A DNA stretch of 64,000 nucleotides, from NCBI GenBank assembly GCA_025667525.1, contig JANFOE010000193.1, forward strand, positions 1,736,001-1,800,000, read 5' to 3'. Source of the DNA: Glebionis coronaria (taxonomy: Eukaryota > Streptophyta > Magnoliopsida > Asterales > Asteraceae). Of the stretch, positions 37,104-48,625 are shown one piece after another. Numbering within the stretch: position 1 is the stretch's first letter; every line of letters begins with the position of its first letter. The translations under genes were made by a program, and so were the position numbers. Under the pieces are notes generated by a model. That model did no database searches. It was not told the DNA's origin and was given only the letters and a program-made list of their open reading frames with translations.

Positions 37104-39590
37104 TGACTCGACCTTGATTAGCAGAGGAAGAAGCATGAAACATATCCACCGGGATCAAAGATATAGTTTTTGTCCATCAAATAGCAGAAGCTTAAGGAGA
37201 ACAAGGCAAGCCAAAGAAGAGTAGGCAAGGTTCCCTTAAGCAAAGATGGAGCACGGTGGGAGCAAGGGTGAAGTGCAAGCATATCTTCAGTAGTTCCAAA
37301 AATCTTTCCTTTTATTTCATCAGATGGATACTGAGATGGCTGAAGAATATCGATACCGTGGTCGAACACTTTTTCCTTTAGGGGAAAATAGCACTCAGAC
37401 TCAGCAGCATTTGAAGAAGATCCGTGAAGAAAATGCACAACCTCGTCCTTAGAAGGTGGACAAAGAGGTGTCAAATCATACGTGTTGCGGATGTTGGTGT
37501 CGTCCGGTTGCTTCTCCTTTGAAAGAATTTTCTTCAAATCCGAAGTAGGATCAAGACCAAAATCATCAAAGTCTAAAGGAGAAGCATCACTCTCATGAGG
37601 GAAGTATGTATTAAGAAAAGTAGAGAAGTCTTCCTCAAATGAGTAGTCATCCAAAGTAGGATTAAACATGGTACGCGGAGGATCTTCATCATGAGAGGAA
37701 TCACTCAAAAGAGTATCGGCCTCATCAAAATCATCATACGTGGGCATGCCGGGATACTCAGAAGTAAAATCATCATAATCATCCGTATCTGAGCTAGAAC
37801 CATAATCATAAGCATCAAAGATCGGTGGAGAATCATATATGGGTGAATGTGCCAAATTAGATAGAGAATCATCCACATCATCTTGAAAAAGTGGATTATC
37901 AATGCAAGACTCGAATAGAGGATTATTGTAGACGACAAAATCATCAAGCATATTAATCATATTCGCCGATTCTCTTCCATAGGATTTGCTTGTAAGCTTC
38001 CCCATTTCAAAAACTTGGGCATCATCCCCGACCCTTAAAATGAGTTCACATTTATCCACATCTATTAAAGCTCTACCGGTTCTCAAAAATGGGCGCCCAA
38101 GTATTAACGGAATAAGAGGGTCCATTTCATAATCAACAACGACAAAGTCGACCTGAAAAGTGAATATGCCAACTTTAATGAACACATCTTCAGCAATACT
38201 AACGGGGTAAGCGAGAGTGCGATTGGCTAGCTCAAGAGTCATTTTGGTGGGTGTAAGGTCGGGCAATGATAACTTTTTCCAAACACTTAACGACATCAAA
38301 TTAATACTTGCCCCGAGATCGGCTAAGGTAGTAAATTTGTCGGTTTGGTTAAAAGTACAAGGAAGCACAAAACGACCGGGATCTCCAAGTTTTTCCGGAA
38401 GTTCTTTAAGAAGGACGGCATAACAATTTTCATTCAATCGAGTATTAACAAACTCGGCCATTTTCTCCTTTTTGCTAAGAAATTCCTTAAACATCTTAAC
38501 AAATTTAGGCATTTGTGCTAGAGATTCAACAAGGGGAAAAGTGACGGTCATTTCCAAAACTTTCTTCAAATAGTTTGACACTTGAATGTCATCCTTGGTG
38601 TGCAGTTTGGCCTTGTCTAAGCGAGATGGATAAGGAATCTTGGGTTTATAGGTGGAAGGTGTAAGTGTAGCAGGTAAAGGTTGAGATGTTGAAGGTGGGG
38701 TTGGTGGAGGATTCTTGGTGGGTACTTCGTCATGACGAGGCGGTGACGGTAATGGTGTACTAAGACTAGGTGTGGAAGGAGTAGGGATAAATGGTGGTGG
38801 AGGAGGTGTAGATGATGGGGGCGGGATAGGTGGTCCTACTAAAGTAACTCCACTACGGGTAGTAATAGCACTCACATTCGCTCGTGGATTGGTAACGGTG
38901 TTTGAAGGTAGAGAACTCGAAGAAGAGGGTTGAGTGGTGAGCAAGAAACTAGCCAACATATTCTTCAAATCATTCGTTTGATTGCTGAAGGAGGATTGTG
39001 TATTATCTCGTAGCTCGGATCTAATGTCATTCCCTTGCTTGGTGATATCCCCTTTCAAATTGATAATTTGGCTCTGTAGATTCTTGATTTGCTCTCCTTG
39101 GGTTCTCATCAAAGCTTCAACATCTTGATTGATGGGTGGGGCTTGTTGAGCGGGTGGGTGATAAGGATTAGAAGCTCGAGGTGGGATTTGTTTGCTTCTA
39201 TTGTAATTGTTGTTGGGGTTTTAGTTTTGAGGAGAAAAACTGGGTGAAAGGTAGTTGTTTGACCGGTAACTCAGCAAATTTCGATCCCCTTGAGGTCGGG
39301 CTTGGTAATTTTCCGGTGAATAATTACCATAAGCCGCATACACATTTTCCGGATTTCCTTGAGTAGAAGGACAATCAGTGTATGGGTGAGGACCACCGCA
39401 TGTCTCACAAGGATTGGCTACCGCTTTAACTTGTTGTTGTTGGTTTGTAGCGAGAAGCAAGATATTTTTGTTCATTTCGGCCATCATGCGGGTGAATTCG
39501 GTCATGTCGGGGCTTGCTGAAGTAGAAGAAACATTGACTCTCGGGTTGTTCCTTGAAGAAGCGGAGGAATCCCAGTTTTATGATGAGTAG
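37104..39590 (-). pseudogene. Gag-protease of element C, 3' portion
   Basis: Continues gag from 48626 after the D insertion. Reading leftward it encodes the zinc knuckle CETCGGPHPYTDC (about 39375-39415), then protease-like [14 protein letters not shown] (about 38270-38330). The acidic stretch is about 37550-37950 and the hydrophobic segment LLWLALFSLSFCYLM about 37160-37220. The stop is at 37118-37120. Breaks: one base is missing near 39578 relative to D, and a TAA lies near 39219-39223 where D encodes Gln. From 39112 to 37118 the frame is open for 664 codons. Its C-terminus matches D's almost residue for residue, so the extension is a shared family trait. Confidence 0.88.
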
Positions 39591-39957
39591 TAATAACTCG
39601 ATTTTACTCAGGTTAAAAATTATTATGTTCGTTGATGTGTGTCTAATCGAATTGATCTAGGTTCTCTATGTGACTCAGTTTTATTTTGGTGGAAACAAAT
39701 ATTTTTGGTTGGTTTTTAAATTTTAAATGTGCAAAACTTAAAAGTAAATGTCGTTAAAGTAAAGGGCAAGTATTAAAAGAGCATGAAATTTAATCTAAGT
39801 CTAATTAAAAGAAAGGTGCGATATTTAAAAGCTTTTTGAAAAGTAAATTAATTAAAATGACTAAAAATAAAAGCGTGACGAGAATTAAAAATGAACAAGT
39901 ATTAAAAACGAAAACTAAAAATTTAAACAAGACAAAACATGACAAATAACTACCCCA

Positions 39958-40359
39958 ATCGGAATATATTCCGATCAACCCGATCGGAATATAACCAAAC
40001 CTGTCGGAATGTTGCTCAAAAGATTCAGATCGGAATACCTGTCACTTACACTGATCGGAATATCTCAAGACACCCAAATCGGAATGTTGAAAACCTACCT
40101 GGTCGGAATAATGATCCCGTCGGAATATGGGGTGAGACTTGATCGGAATGGTGATCGGAACCCTACGATCGGAATAACTGTCACTACCCAGTCGGAATAC
40201 CAATCATGCACCTCAATCGGAATGAGGGGTGGAGAACCAATCGGAATGTTGTCACTAACATACGATCGGAATACCACTTACCTTTTCTGATCGGAATACC
40301 AAGACACCCCCCAATCGGAATATTAAAACCCTTTTCAGATTGGTGCCAATCGGAATACG
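39958..40359 (-). repeat. ATTCCGA motif array in D 3' LTR
   Basis: About 18 copies of TCGGAAT (element sense ATTCCGA), mostly as ATCGGAAT, with steps mostly between 12 and 26 bp. Short open frames on both strands here are artefacts of the repeat. Confidence 0.8.
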
Positions 40360-40856
40360 TAGGTAATAACCAAAAATAAGCTTAACAATTAAGCTAAAAT
40401 CCTAAATAAGCTCTAGACGAAATCCAAAGGTAAAACGTGTAAAAATAAGCTACGAAACTGAAAGTTAAAAACTTTTAAGACACAAAATTAATAAACTTTA
40501 AGAAAAACAACTTTTTATATAAAAATAACTTTTGTAAAAACAATATAAACTTGAAAATAAATCAAATAAGCTATGAAATTAAGAGATTTAAAACAATCAA
40601 AAGCATAAAAATGAAATCTTTAAACAAGTTAACCAGATTAAAAACGTGTGAATCAAAGAAAGGTAGAAGAAGATTAAGATCAACAAGATAAAATAAAGGT
40701 GCAAGAAATTAAAGAAACACTTACTTGAAAATTAAAGGTAATTAAAGGTGCAAGACAAGTAATTAAATGTGCAAGTAATTAAATGTGCATAAAATAAAGG
40801 TGGAAGAACTAGTTTGTCAATCTAGCCAACAAAAACAAATGCTTAACAATCTAAAC

Positions 40857-40864
40857 TATTTATA
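40857..40864 (-). promoter_or_regulatory. TATA box of D 3' LTR
   Basis: TATTTATA on plus reads TATAAATA on minus, in the context CCCCTATAAATAG. It is the equivalent of the box in B. Confidence 0.6.
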
Positions 40865-41366
40865 GGGGAGGATTAGGAAGCTTCCTCCCCTCCTTCATTT
40901 CTTGTTAATTGCAAGATTAAGCCCCTCCTTCATTTAATCTTTATTAATTGCGTCATTAGTCCTTTTCTTCTAATCTTTCTTTTAAATTTGGACTTTAAGG
41001 ACTTGTGGCTCGGGATATCTTTTGAACTCGTCTTTAATTTCTTCAATAAAATAGACTTGAGTTTCTCGACTTTTGATAAACTTCCGTCTTTTGACTCTTT
41101 CTTCGATAAATCTTCAGAATTGGTCTTGGACTTCCGTTCTTTTTCCACTTTTGACTTCTCGACTCCGTCTTTCATCTTTTTCTTCAATAAAAGCCGTGAA
41201 TGCCCGTGAATTCTCGTGTTTTCTCCACTTTTCACAATTTCGTCCTAAATCACAACAAAAACATAAACCACGCATAATTCCGACATAAAAGACATAAAAT
41301 ACACGTTTTGGTCCGGTTATTATTGTAATTAAGTGGTAGAAAAGATGGGTGTTTACACACCTATCA

Positions 41367-41380
41367 AATCCCCTACACTT
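41367..41380 (-). other. Polypurine tract of D
   Basis: AAGTGTAGGGGATT on the minus strand, adjacent to the LTR and identical to B and C. Confidence 0.88.
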
Positions 41381-43397
41381 GACCATTGCAATGTCCTCAT
41401 GCAATGCATTAGTTACAAAGCATGTTTACACTTTTCATCATAATCAATCCACATTGGCCTTTATTAAAGAGATATAAAATTATAAAAATGCAAAGCAAAG
41501 AAATTAATAGCATACCTTGGGTTTTGAAAATGTCATGAATAATCATCATCCTCAACTTTTCACTTTCTCCAAACCAAGCTTAAAAACGAGATCATTGTTA
41601 TTATAAGTTAGTAAACTAACACGAACTCATGTGGGCCAATTATTCACTTAGACTCCCTTATTCCTATGGGTATCTCTTATATTTTATTATTTGTCTTGAA
41701 TGATCACGAAGATGCATTGTTTGACTTATTTTGATAATTATTTATTCTGAAAATAAAGTGCACGATTTAATCAATAGTTAGCTAAATGACCAAATCTTTT
41801 AAAACTGCTTCTCGGGACCTCATAAAGTTCATATCTTGGCATAACTCGCTTCGCGATTTGAGACCTTTCTCGGACCGATATTTGGCAGCGACTTCATACT
41901 TCAAATCTTGAGAGACGTTCATGAAATAATGGTCTTCTCTTCATATAGGAATTTCTTCACTTTAAGTTTTGAGAGATTCATACTTGGACCACGACTTCTT
42001 CATTTTTCTCCAATCTTTATTTTGGACTTTGATATACAACGATCCGCCTCCTTTTATGACTTGGATCTATTTATCCTCATACCTTGTTAGGGTCTTTTCG
42101 GATACACTTCTCCATGACTTTTGGGGAGTTTTTGCTTTACGTCGTGTGTCTCGATCCTTCATATTGATTTTCGATAAATGATTCTTCACATCACTTTGGA
42201 TCTTTAGCAACAAAATATAGCCCTCATGCCTTGTTAGGGCCTTTTCGGACTCGCCAATCTTCGCGTCCCGCTTCAATAAGTTATGCCTTGGCTATGAACT
42301 CTAATCCATACCGAGCAACTTTTAAACGATCTGGGGCTAGAAGCTAAGTAACTTTTCAAATCTTACAACCTTATTTATTTGCAGATAAATTTATAAGCAA
42401 GCGATGGGAGAATAGGCTTATAATTAACTCACATAAATTCACGAAAGAATATCGGACTTATAATTGGCTCTATCATCTCTTATTCTCCACAGTTTAAAAT
42501 CTCAAGGAATGAGACTCGTGGATGCTTAGCCTATTAAATCAAAGTTTTGGGTTTTCGAGTCGCCTATAGGATCTTGCAAATTCTTAGACTCTTTCATGTT
42601 TAGAAATCGCATTTTAAAGTTCCCTTGATAAACGACTCTCTAGGATCAATTATAGGAACTTGCGAAAAGTTCTTGTTCTTAACCCGTGAGAGTTAAGACT
42701 TTCGCGTTTTATAGCTCCCTATATAAAAGCCTAGCAAAACTTGACTTAAACACGTTAAGGGTACTAGCTAGAGTAACTTAGATAAGTAAACTCGGGTTGA
42801 GTCAAAAGATTCACAACGTTTGAAAATTAAAACCACTTATTAAACATTTATTCAAATAAGGAAAGAAAATAAACTATACAAAAGGAAAAACTAATAGGCC
42901 GAAATAGATCAAAAATTTTGAAAAATGTCGAAAAATTGATTTTCCGGTTAAAATGAGTACAATTACAAGGAAAAGACCACTTAACTTCGATAGAAGCTCC
43001 CCTACACTTAAGATAAACATTGTCCTCAATGTTTAAGCATGTGGGAGTAAACTCCCCTTCACTTAGGACATTGTGCACGTTGTTTAAATCTCGCTAAGGA
43101 AAAGACAACTAAAGAGATTCCTATTTTAATATTTGAGAAAACATAAAATAGTGAATCGAAAAGAGTTTAGGATAGAACCGGGATAATGGAACACGGAATC
43201 ACGGGTCGTCAAGAATCATCAAGAGTGGGTCATTGAAGTTCGAATCCCTGATTAAGAAGTGAGGAGAGGAAATAGCAATCCAAAGGGTCTCCCTTACACT
43301 TATGGTAAAGAAAGCAAAGAGATAGATGCATGGGTTGCCTCCCAAGAAGCGCTTGATTTTTGTTTACCGAGTCGTGAGCCTGACTCGACCTTGATCA
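41381..43397 (-). other. Non-coding 3' region of D
   Basis: About 2 kb, colinear with 14148-16169 of B. It includes the conserved block at 43329-43354 and a polypurine-like copy at 42998-43009. No ORF is supported. Confidence 0.8.
43329..43354 (-). promoter_or_regulatory. Conserved block just after D gag
   Basis: Minus-strand AAGCGCTTCTTGGGAGGCAA then CCCATG, the counterpart of 14188-14213 in B. Confidence 0.5.
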
Positions 43398-46300
43398 TCA
43401 ACGGAAGAAGCATGAAACATATCCACCAGGATCAAAGACATAGTTTTCATCCATCAATAAGCAAGAGCTTAAGGCGAACAAGGCAAGCCAAAAGAGAAGT
43501 GGCAAGGTTCCCTTAAGCAGTGATGGAGCACAGTAGAAGCAAGGATGAAGTGGTGCAAGCATGTCTTCAATAATTCCAAAGATTTTTCCTTTTATTACAT
43601 CAGGTGGATACTGAGATGGCTCTAAGATTGCAATACCGGGGTCGAACACCTTTTCCTTTAAGGGAAAATAGCACTCAGGCTCAGCCGAGTGTGAAGAAGA
43701 TCCGCAAAGAAGCACAACCTCGTCCTCAGAAGGGGGACAAAGAGGTGTCAAATCATAAGTGCAACGGATTTCGGTGTCGACCGGTTTCTTCTCCTTTGAC
43801 AAAATTTTCTTCAAATCCAAAGTAGGATCAAGACGATAATCTTCAAAGTCATAAGGAGGAGCATCACTCTCATGAGGGAAGTAAGTGTTGAGAAATTCAG
43901 AGAAGTCTTCCTCAAATGAATAATCGTCCAAAGTAGGATCGAGTGATGGCGGAGGATCTTCATCGTGTGAAGAATCGCTCGAAAGAGTATCAGCCTCATC
44001 AAAATCATCATATGTGGGCAGCTCGGGTGACTCAGAAGTACAATCAAAATCATCCGAATCTGAGCTAGAATCATCATCATCATAAGCATCAAAGACCGGT
44101 GGAGAATCATAAATGGGAGAAGCTTCGAAAGTAGGGAGAGAATCATCCACATCATCATGAAAAAGTGGATTATTGATGCAAGAGTCGAATAGAGGATTGT
44201 CGTAGACGGTAAAGTCATCGAGCACATTAATCATATTCACTGATTCTCGGCCTCCAAAAGTTGTACTAGTAAGCTTCCCCATTTTTAAAACTTGTGCGTC
44301 ATCCCCGACTCTTAAGATTAACTCACCTTCGGCAACATCCACTAAAGCTCGTCGGGTTCTCAAGAATGGCCGACCAAGTATTAAAGGAATACGAGGGTCC
44401 ATTTCATAATCAACTACGACAAAATCGACCGGGAAAGTAAATGCGCCAACTTTAATGAACACGTCTTCGGCTATACCAACAGGGTAAGCGATAGTACGAT
44501 TTGCAAGTTCAAGAGTCATCTTTGTTGGAGTGAGGTCGGGCAATGATAGTGTTTTCCAAACACTCAAAGGCATCAAATTAATACTAGCCCCGAGATCAGC
44601 AAGGGCAGTAAATTCTTCAGTTTTGTTGAACACGCAAGGCAACACAAAACGACCGGGATCTCCAAGCTTTTCCGGAAGTTCTTTAAGAATAACTGCAGAG
44701 CAGTTTTCGTTTAATCGAGTGTTGGCGAGTTCAATCAGCTTCTCCTTCTTGTTAAGCAATTCCCTAAACGCTTTAACAAATTTGGGCATGTGGACGAGTG
44801 CTTCAAGAAAGCTAATGTTGAAGTTCATTTGAGAAATCATCTTCACATAGCGTGTCACGTCGGAGTCCTCCTTGGTTAGCATTTTGGACTTGCCTAAACG
44901 AGAGGGATAAGGGATATTGGGTTTGGGTGGTGAAGGTGCAGGTGTAGGTAAAGGTTGAGATGTTGAAGGGTCATTTGTGGAAACTTCATCACGTCGAGGC
45001 GGAGACGGTAATGGTGCACTAATACTAGGTGTAGGAGGAGTAGGGATACATGGTGGTGGAGGAGGTGTAGATGATGGTGGTGGGATTGGTGGTCCTACGA
45101 TGGTGACTCCACTACGAGTAGTAATAGCACTCACATTGGCTCGCGGATTAGTGACGGTGTTTGAAGGTAGAGAACTCGAAGAAGAAGGTTGAGCGGCGGG
45201 CAAGAAACTAGCAAGCATATTCTTCAAATCATTGGTTTGACTGCTGAAGGAGGATTGAATGTTATCTCGAAGCTCGGATCTTATCTCATTTCCTTGCTTT
45301 GTGATATCTCCTTTCAGATTGATAATTTGGCTCTGCAAGTTCTTGATTTGCTCACCTTGGGTTCTCATGATGGCCTCAACATCGGGATTAATGGGTGGGG
45401 TTTGTTGGGTGGGTGGGTGATAAGGATTAGAAGCTCTTGGTGGGATTTGGTTGCTTCTAGTGTAGTTGTTGGCGGGGTTTTGGTTTTGAGGAGAAAAACC
45501 GGGTGAATGGTAATTGTTTGAACGGTAGCTCAGCAGATTTCTATCCCCTTGTTGTCTAGCTTGGTAATTTTCCGGTGAATAATTACCATAAGCTGCATAC
45601 ACATTTTCCGGATTTCCTTGTGTCGAAGGACAATCGGTGTATGAGTGAAGACCGCCGCATGTCTCACAAGGATTAGCAACTGCTTTAACTTGTTGTTGTT
45701 GTTGGTTTGAAGCGAGAAGCGTAATACTTTTGCTCATTTCAGTCATCATGCGGGTGAGTTCGGTCATCTCAGGGTTTGCTGAGGTTGAGGAAACATTGAC
45801 TCTCGGGTTGTTCCTTGAAGATGCAGAGGAATCCCAGTTTTTGTGGTGAGTAGTCATGTTCTCAATTAACTCTATACACTCCTCGGGTCTCCTTTTCATG
45901 AATGTGCCACCGGCGGCTGCATTGATCGTATCACGATCTCGAAAAGTTAAACCGTTGTAGAAAGTGTCAATTAAGGTCACAGGGAGCATGTTGTGGTTTG
46001 GACATCGGTCGATCAAGACATTATATCTCTCCCAAGCGTCAAAAAGAGATTCATCGGGATCTTGCATGAAACCGCTGATCTGATTGCGGAGGCTCGTGAC
46101 CATGGATGGTGGAAAGTAGCGCGACAAAAAGCGTTGAGTCATGTCATCCCAAGTGTGAATAGAATTCTTCGGGAGACGATCAAACCATTTCTCGGCATGA
46201 TGTAATAAAGTATGTGGAAAGAGTTGTAGGCGAAGTTCATCCATTGTGGCACCAGCCAACTTCATGCTTTGGGTGATTGTAATGAACTTGTCGAGGTGTT

Positions 46301-46595
46301 TGTTGGCATCATCATCAGGCAATCCTCTAAATGGGTTTGTTTGCACTTGCTGAATCATGTGGTGCTTCAACGAAAACTCAGGAGCGTTGATTTGCATCGG
46401 CGCAATCGGTCCTCCTCGTCCAAACATTGTTGGTTGACAAAGTTCCTCCATGGTCCGAAGATCGGGCTGTGGAAGAGCATTGTTGTTATTATTATTATTA
46501 TTGAGGTGCGGTGGCATGTTGTTGTTGTTAACACCTGCCATATCTAAATCTTCTTGAGGCTCGGGCTCTTGATAATTAGAAGATCTAGTACGCAT
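43398..46595 (-). CDS. Gag-protease polyprotein with acidic/hydrophobic C-terminal extension (element D)
   Basis: An intact ORF of about 1,065 codons from MRTRS at 46595; the frame is open from 46652. The start is chosen because a splice-acceptor-like TTTTCAG ends four bases upstream and B and C share MRTRS there. Order, counting residues from 46652: poly-Asn near 43-53, Gag core ([14 protein letters not shown]) near 145, zinc knuckle CETCGGLHSYTDC near 327, Pro-rich linker near 500-590. The protease-like [14 protein letters not shown] near 683 carries Asp-Leu-Gly in place of the usual Asp-Ser/Thr-Gly. A Asp/Ser-rich acidic stretch runs about 800-965. Near 1050-1068 there is a hydrophobic segment, LLFWLALFALSSCLLM, a candidate membrane span. 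It ends DPGGYVSCFFR. There is no RT, RNase H or integrase. The product would form particles and mature Gag while borrowing B-like Pol. The extension's function is unknown. Confidence 0.9.
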   Translation of the reverse strand: MRTRSSNYQEPEPQEDLDMAGVNNNNMPPHLNNNNNNNNALPQPDLRTMEELCQPTMFGRGGPIAPMQINAPEFSLKHHMIQQVQTNPFRGLPDDDANKHLDKFITITQSMKLAGATMDELRLQLFPHTLLHHAEKWFDRLPKNSIHTWDDMTQRFLSRYFPPSMVTSLRNQISGFMQDPDESLFDAWERYNVLIDRCPNHNMLPVTLIDTFYNGLTFRDRDTINAAAGGTFMKRRPEECIELIENMTTHHKNWDSSASSRNNPRVNVSSTSANPEMTELTRMMTEMSKSITLLASNQQQQQVKAVANPCETCGGLHSYTDCPSTQGNPENVYAAYGNYSPENYQARQQGDRNLLSYRSNNYHSPGFSPQNQNPANNYTRSNQIPPRASNPYHPPTQQTPPINPDVEAIMRTQGEQIKNLQSQIINLKGDITKQGNEIRSELRDNIQSSFSSQTNDLKNMLASFLPAAQPSSSSSLPSNTVTNPRANVSAITTRSGVTIVGPPIPPPSSTPPPPPCIPTPPTPSISAPLPSPPRRDEVSTNDPSTSQPLPTPAPSPPKPNIPYPSRLGKSKMLTKEDSDVTRYVKMISQMNFNISFLEALVHMPKFVKAFRELLNKKEKLIELANTRLNENCSAVILKELPEKLGDPGRFVLPCVFNKTEEFTALADLGASINLMPLSVWKTLSLPDLTPTKMTLELANRTIAYPVGIAEDVFIKVGAFTFPVDFVVVDYEMDPRIPLILGRPFLRTRRALVDVAEGELILRVGDDAQVLKMGKLTSTTFGGRESVNMINVLDDFTVYDNPLFDSCINNPLFHDDVDDSLPTFEASPIYDSPPVFDAYDDDDSSSDSDDFDCTSESPELPTYDDFDEADTLSSDSSHDEDPPPSLDPTLDDYSFEEDFSEFLNTYFPHESDAPPYDFEDYRLDPTLDLKKILSKEKKPVDTEIRCTYDLTPLCPPSEDEVVLLCGSSSHSAEPECYFPLKEKVFDPGIAILEPSQYPPDVIKGKIFGIIEDMLAPLHPCFYCAPSLLKGTLPLLFWLALFALSSCLLMDENYVFDPGGYVSCFFR

Positions 46596-46599
46596 ACAC

Positions 46600-46808
46600 C
46601 TGAAAATGCAAAAGAAAACAAAACCAAACACGAAAACAATATATACACACAATAAAGATAAAATCTTTTTGGATTTGTGAAATTTTTAATTTTTATGGTT
46701 TTTTATCAATTTTTAATTTTTATGATTTTTTAATTAATAAATTTTTTTTTATGCAAGAAAAATAACGCTCACAAGTGAACGGATCCCAAAAAGAAACGCG
46801 TCTCTCAC
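46600..46808 (-). other. Probable leader intron of D
   Basis: Minus-strand donor-like GTGAGAG at 46808 and acceptor TGCATTTTCAG ending at 46600 bracket T/A-rich leader. It is placed as in B (8316-8488). Inferred, not demonstrated. Confidence 0.42.
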
Positions 46809-46836
46809 AGAAAACCATTAATCTTTACGAAAAGAG

Positions 46837-46851
46837 CCGGCAGCGGCGCCA
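46837..46851 (-). other. Primer-binding site of D (tRNA-Asp type)
   Basis: TGGCGCCGCTGCCGG on the minus strand, two bases from the LTR, identical to B's. Confidence 0.82.
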
Positions 46852-47219
46852 TTTAATAACTCGATTTTACTCAGGTTAAAAATTATTATGTTCGTTGATG
46901 TGTGTCTAATCGAATTGATCTAGGTTCTCTATGTGACTCAGTTTTATTTTGGTGGAAACAAATATTTTTGGTTGGTTTTTAAATTTTAAATGTGCAAAAC
47001 TTAAAAGTATATGTCGTTAAAGTAAAGGGCAAGTATTAAAAGAGCATGAAATTTAATCTAAGTCTAATTAAAAGAAAGGTGCGATATTTAAAAGCTTTTT
47101 GAAAAGTAAATTAATTAAAATGACTAAAAATAAAAGCGTGACGAGAATTAAAAATGAACAAGTATCAAAAACGAAAACTAATAATTTAAACAAGACAAAA
47201 CATGGCAAATAACTACCCC

Positions 47220-47622
47220 AATCGGAATATATTCCGATCAACCCGATCGGAATATAACCAAACCTGTCGGAATGTTGCTCAAAAGATTCAGATCGGAATA
47301 CCTGTCACTTACACTGATCGGAATATCTCAAGATACCCAAATCGGAATGTTGAAAACCTACCTGGTCGGAATAATGATCCCGTCGGAATATGGGGTGAGA
47401 CTTGATCGGAATGGTGATCGGAACCCTACGATCGGAATAACTGTCACTACCCAATCGGAATACCAATCATGCACCTCAATCGGAATGAGGGGTGGAGAAC
47501 CAATCGGAATGTTGTCACTAACATACGATCGGAATACCACTTACCTTTTCTGATCGGAATACCAAGACACCCCCCAATCGGAATATTAAAACCCTTTTCA
47601 GATTGGTGCCAATCGGAATACG
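47220..47622 (-). repeat. ATTCCGA motif array in D 5' LTR
   Basis: Copy of the array at 39958-40359, with a few base changes. Confidence 0.8.
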
Positions 47623-48119
47623 TAGGTAATAACCAAAAATAAGCTTAACAATTAAGCTAAAATCCTAAATAAGCTCTAGACGAAATCCAAAGGTAAAACG
47701 TGTAAAAATAAGCTACGAAACTGAAAGTTAAAAACTTTTAAGACACAAAATTAATAAACTTTAAGAAAAACAACTTTTTATATAAAAATAACTTTTGTAA
47801 AAACTATATAAACTTGAAAATAAATCAAATAAGCTATGAAATTAAGAGATTTAAAACAATCAAAAGCATAAAAATGAAATCTTTAAACAAGTTAACAAGA
47901 TTAAAAACGTGTGAATCAAAGAAAGGTAGAAGAAGATTAAGATCAACAAGATAAAATAAAGGTGCAAGAAATTAAAGAAACACTTACTTGAAAATTAAAG
48001 GTAATTAAAGGTGCAAGACAAGTAATTAAATGTGCAAGTAATTAAATGTGCATAAAATAAAGGTGGAAGAACTAGTTTGTCAATCTAGCCAACAAAAACA
48101 AATGCTTAACAATCTAAAC

Positions 48120-48127
48120 TATTTATA
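48120..48127 (-). promoter_or_regulatory. TATA box of D 5' LTR
   Basis: Minus-strand TATAAATA, the promoter expected to transcribe the D gag ORF. Confidence 0.65.
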
Positions 48128-48625
48128 GGGGAGGATTAGGAAGCTTCCTCCCCTCCTTCATTTCTTGTTAATTGCAAGATTAAGCCCCTCCTTCATTTAA
48201 TCTTTATTAATTGCGTCATTAGTCCTTTTTTTCTAATCTTTCTTTTAAATTTGGACTTTAAGGACTTGTGGCTTGGGATATCTTTTGAACTCGTCTTTAA
48301 TTTCTTCAATAAAATAGACTTGAGTTTCTCGACTTTTGATAAACTTCCGTCTTTTGACTCTTTCTTCGATAAATCTTCAGAATTGGTCTTGGACTTCCGT
48401 TCTTTTTCCACTTTTGACTTCTCGACTACGTCTTTCATCTTTTTCTTCAATAAAAGCCGTGAATGCCCGTGAATTCTCGTGTTTTCTCCACTTTTCACAA
48501 TTTCGTCCTAAATCACAACAAAAACACAAACCACGCATAATTCCGACATAAAATACACGTTTTGGTCCGGTTATTATTGTAATTAAGTGGTAGAAAAGAT
48601 GGGTGTTTACACACCTATCAAGTAG

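Larger units (their letters stand above)
39591..41366 (-). repeat. 3' LTR of D
   Basis: 1,776 bp, from TAATAACTCG to CACCTATCA. TATA box at 40857-40864 (minus), CGGAAT array at 39958-40359, tip hairpin at 41345-41364. Confidence 0.93.
39591..48620 (-). mobile_element. Element D: complete non-autonomous Athila-type gag-only retrotransposon
   Basis: 9,030 bp, flanked by TSD AGTAG (39586-39590, 48621-48625), inserted in gag of C. Minus-strand order: 5' LTR 46854-48620, PBS 46837-46851, leader with a probable intron, one intact gag-protease ORF 43398-46595, non-coding 3' region, polypurine tract 41367-41380, 3' LTR 39591-41366. No RT, RNase H or integrase. The conserved block that follows pol in B follows gag directly here, so pol is cleanly absent. 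It fits the published category of TR-GAG elements (LTR elements keeping only a Gag ORF). The LTRs differ by about a dozen substitutions and a 9-bp indel near 41288. Confidence 0.93.
46854..48620 (-). repeat. 5' LTR of D
   Basis: 1,767 bp. TATA box at 48120-48127 (minus), CGGAAT array at 47220-47622, tip hairpin at 48599-48618. It lacks 9 bp (AAAGACATA or a shifted equivalent) present in the 3' LTR near 41288. Confidence 0.93.

Noticed and set aside
39958..40359. CRISPR-like array of short repeats and spacers
   Set aside because: The repeat core is only 6-8 bp, spacing is irregular, it lies inside a eukaryotic LTR, and there are no cas genes.
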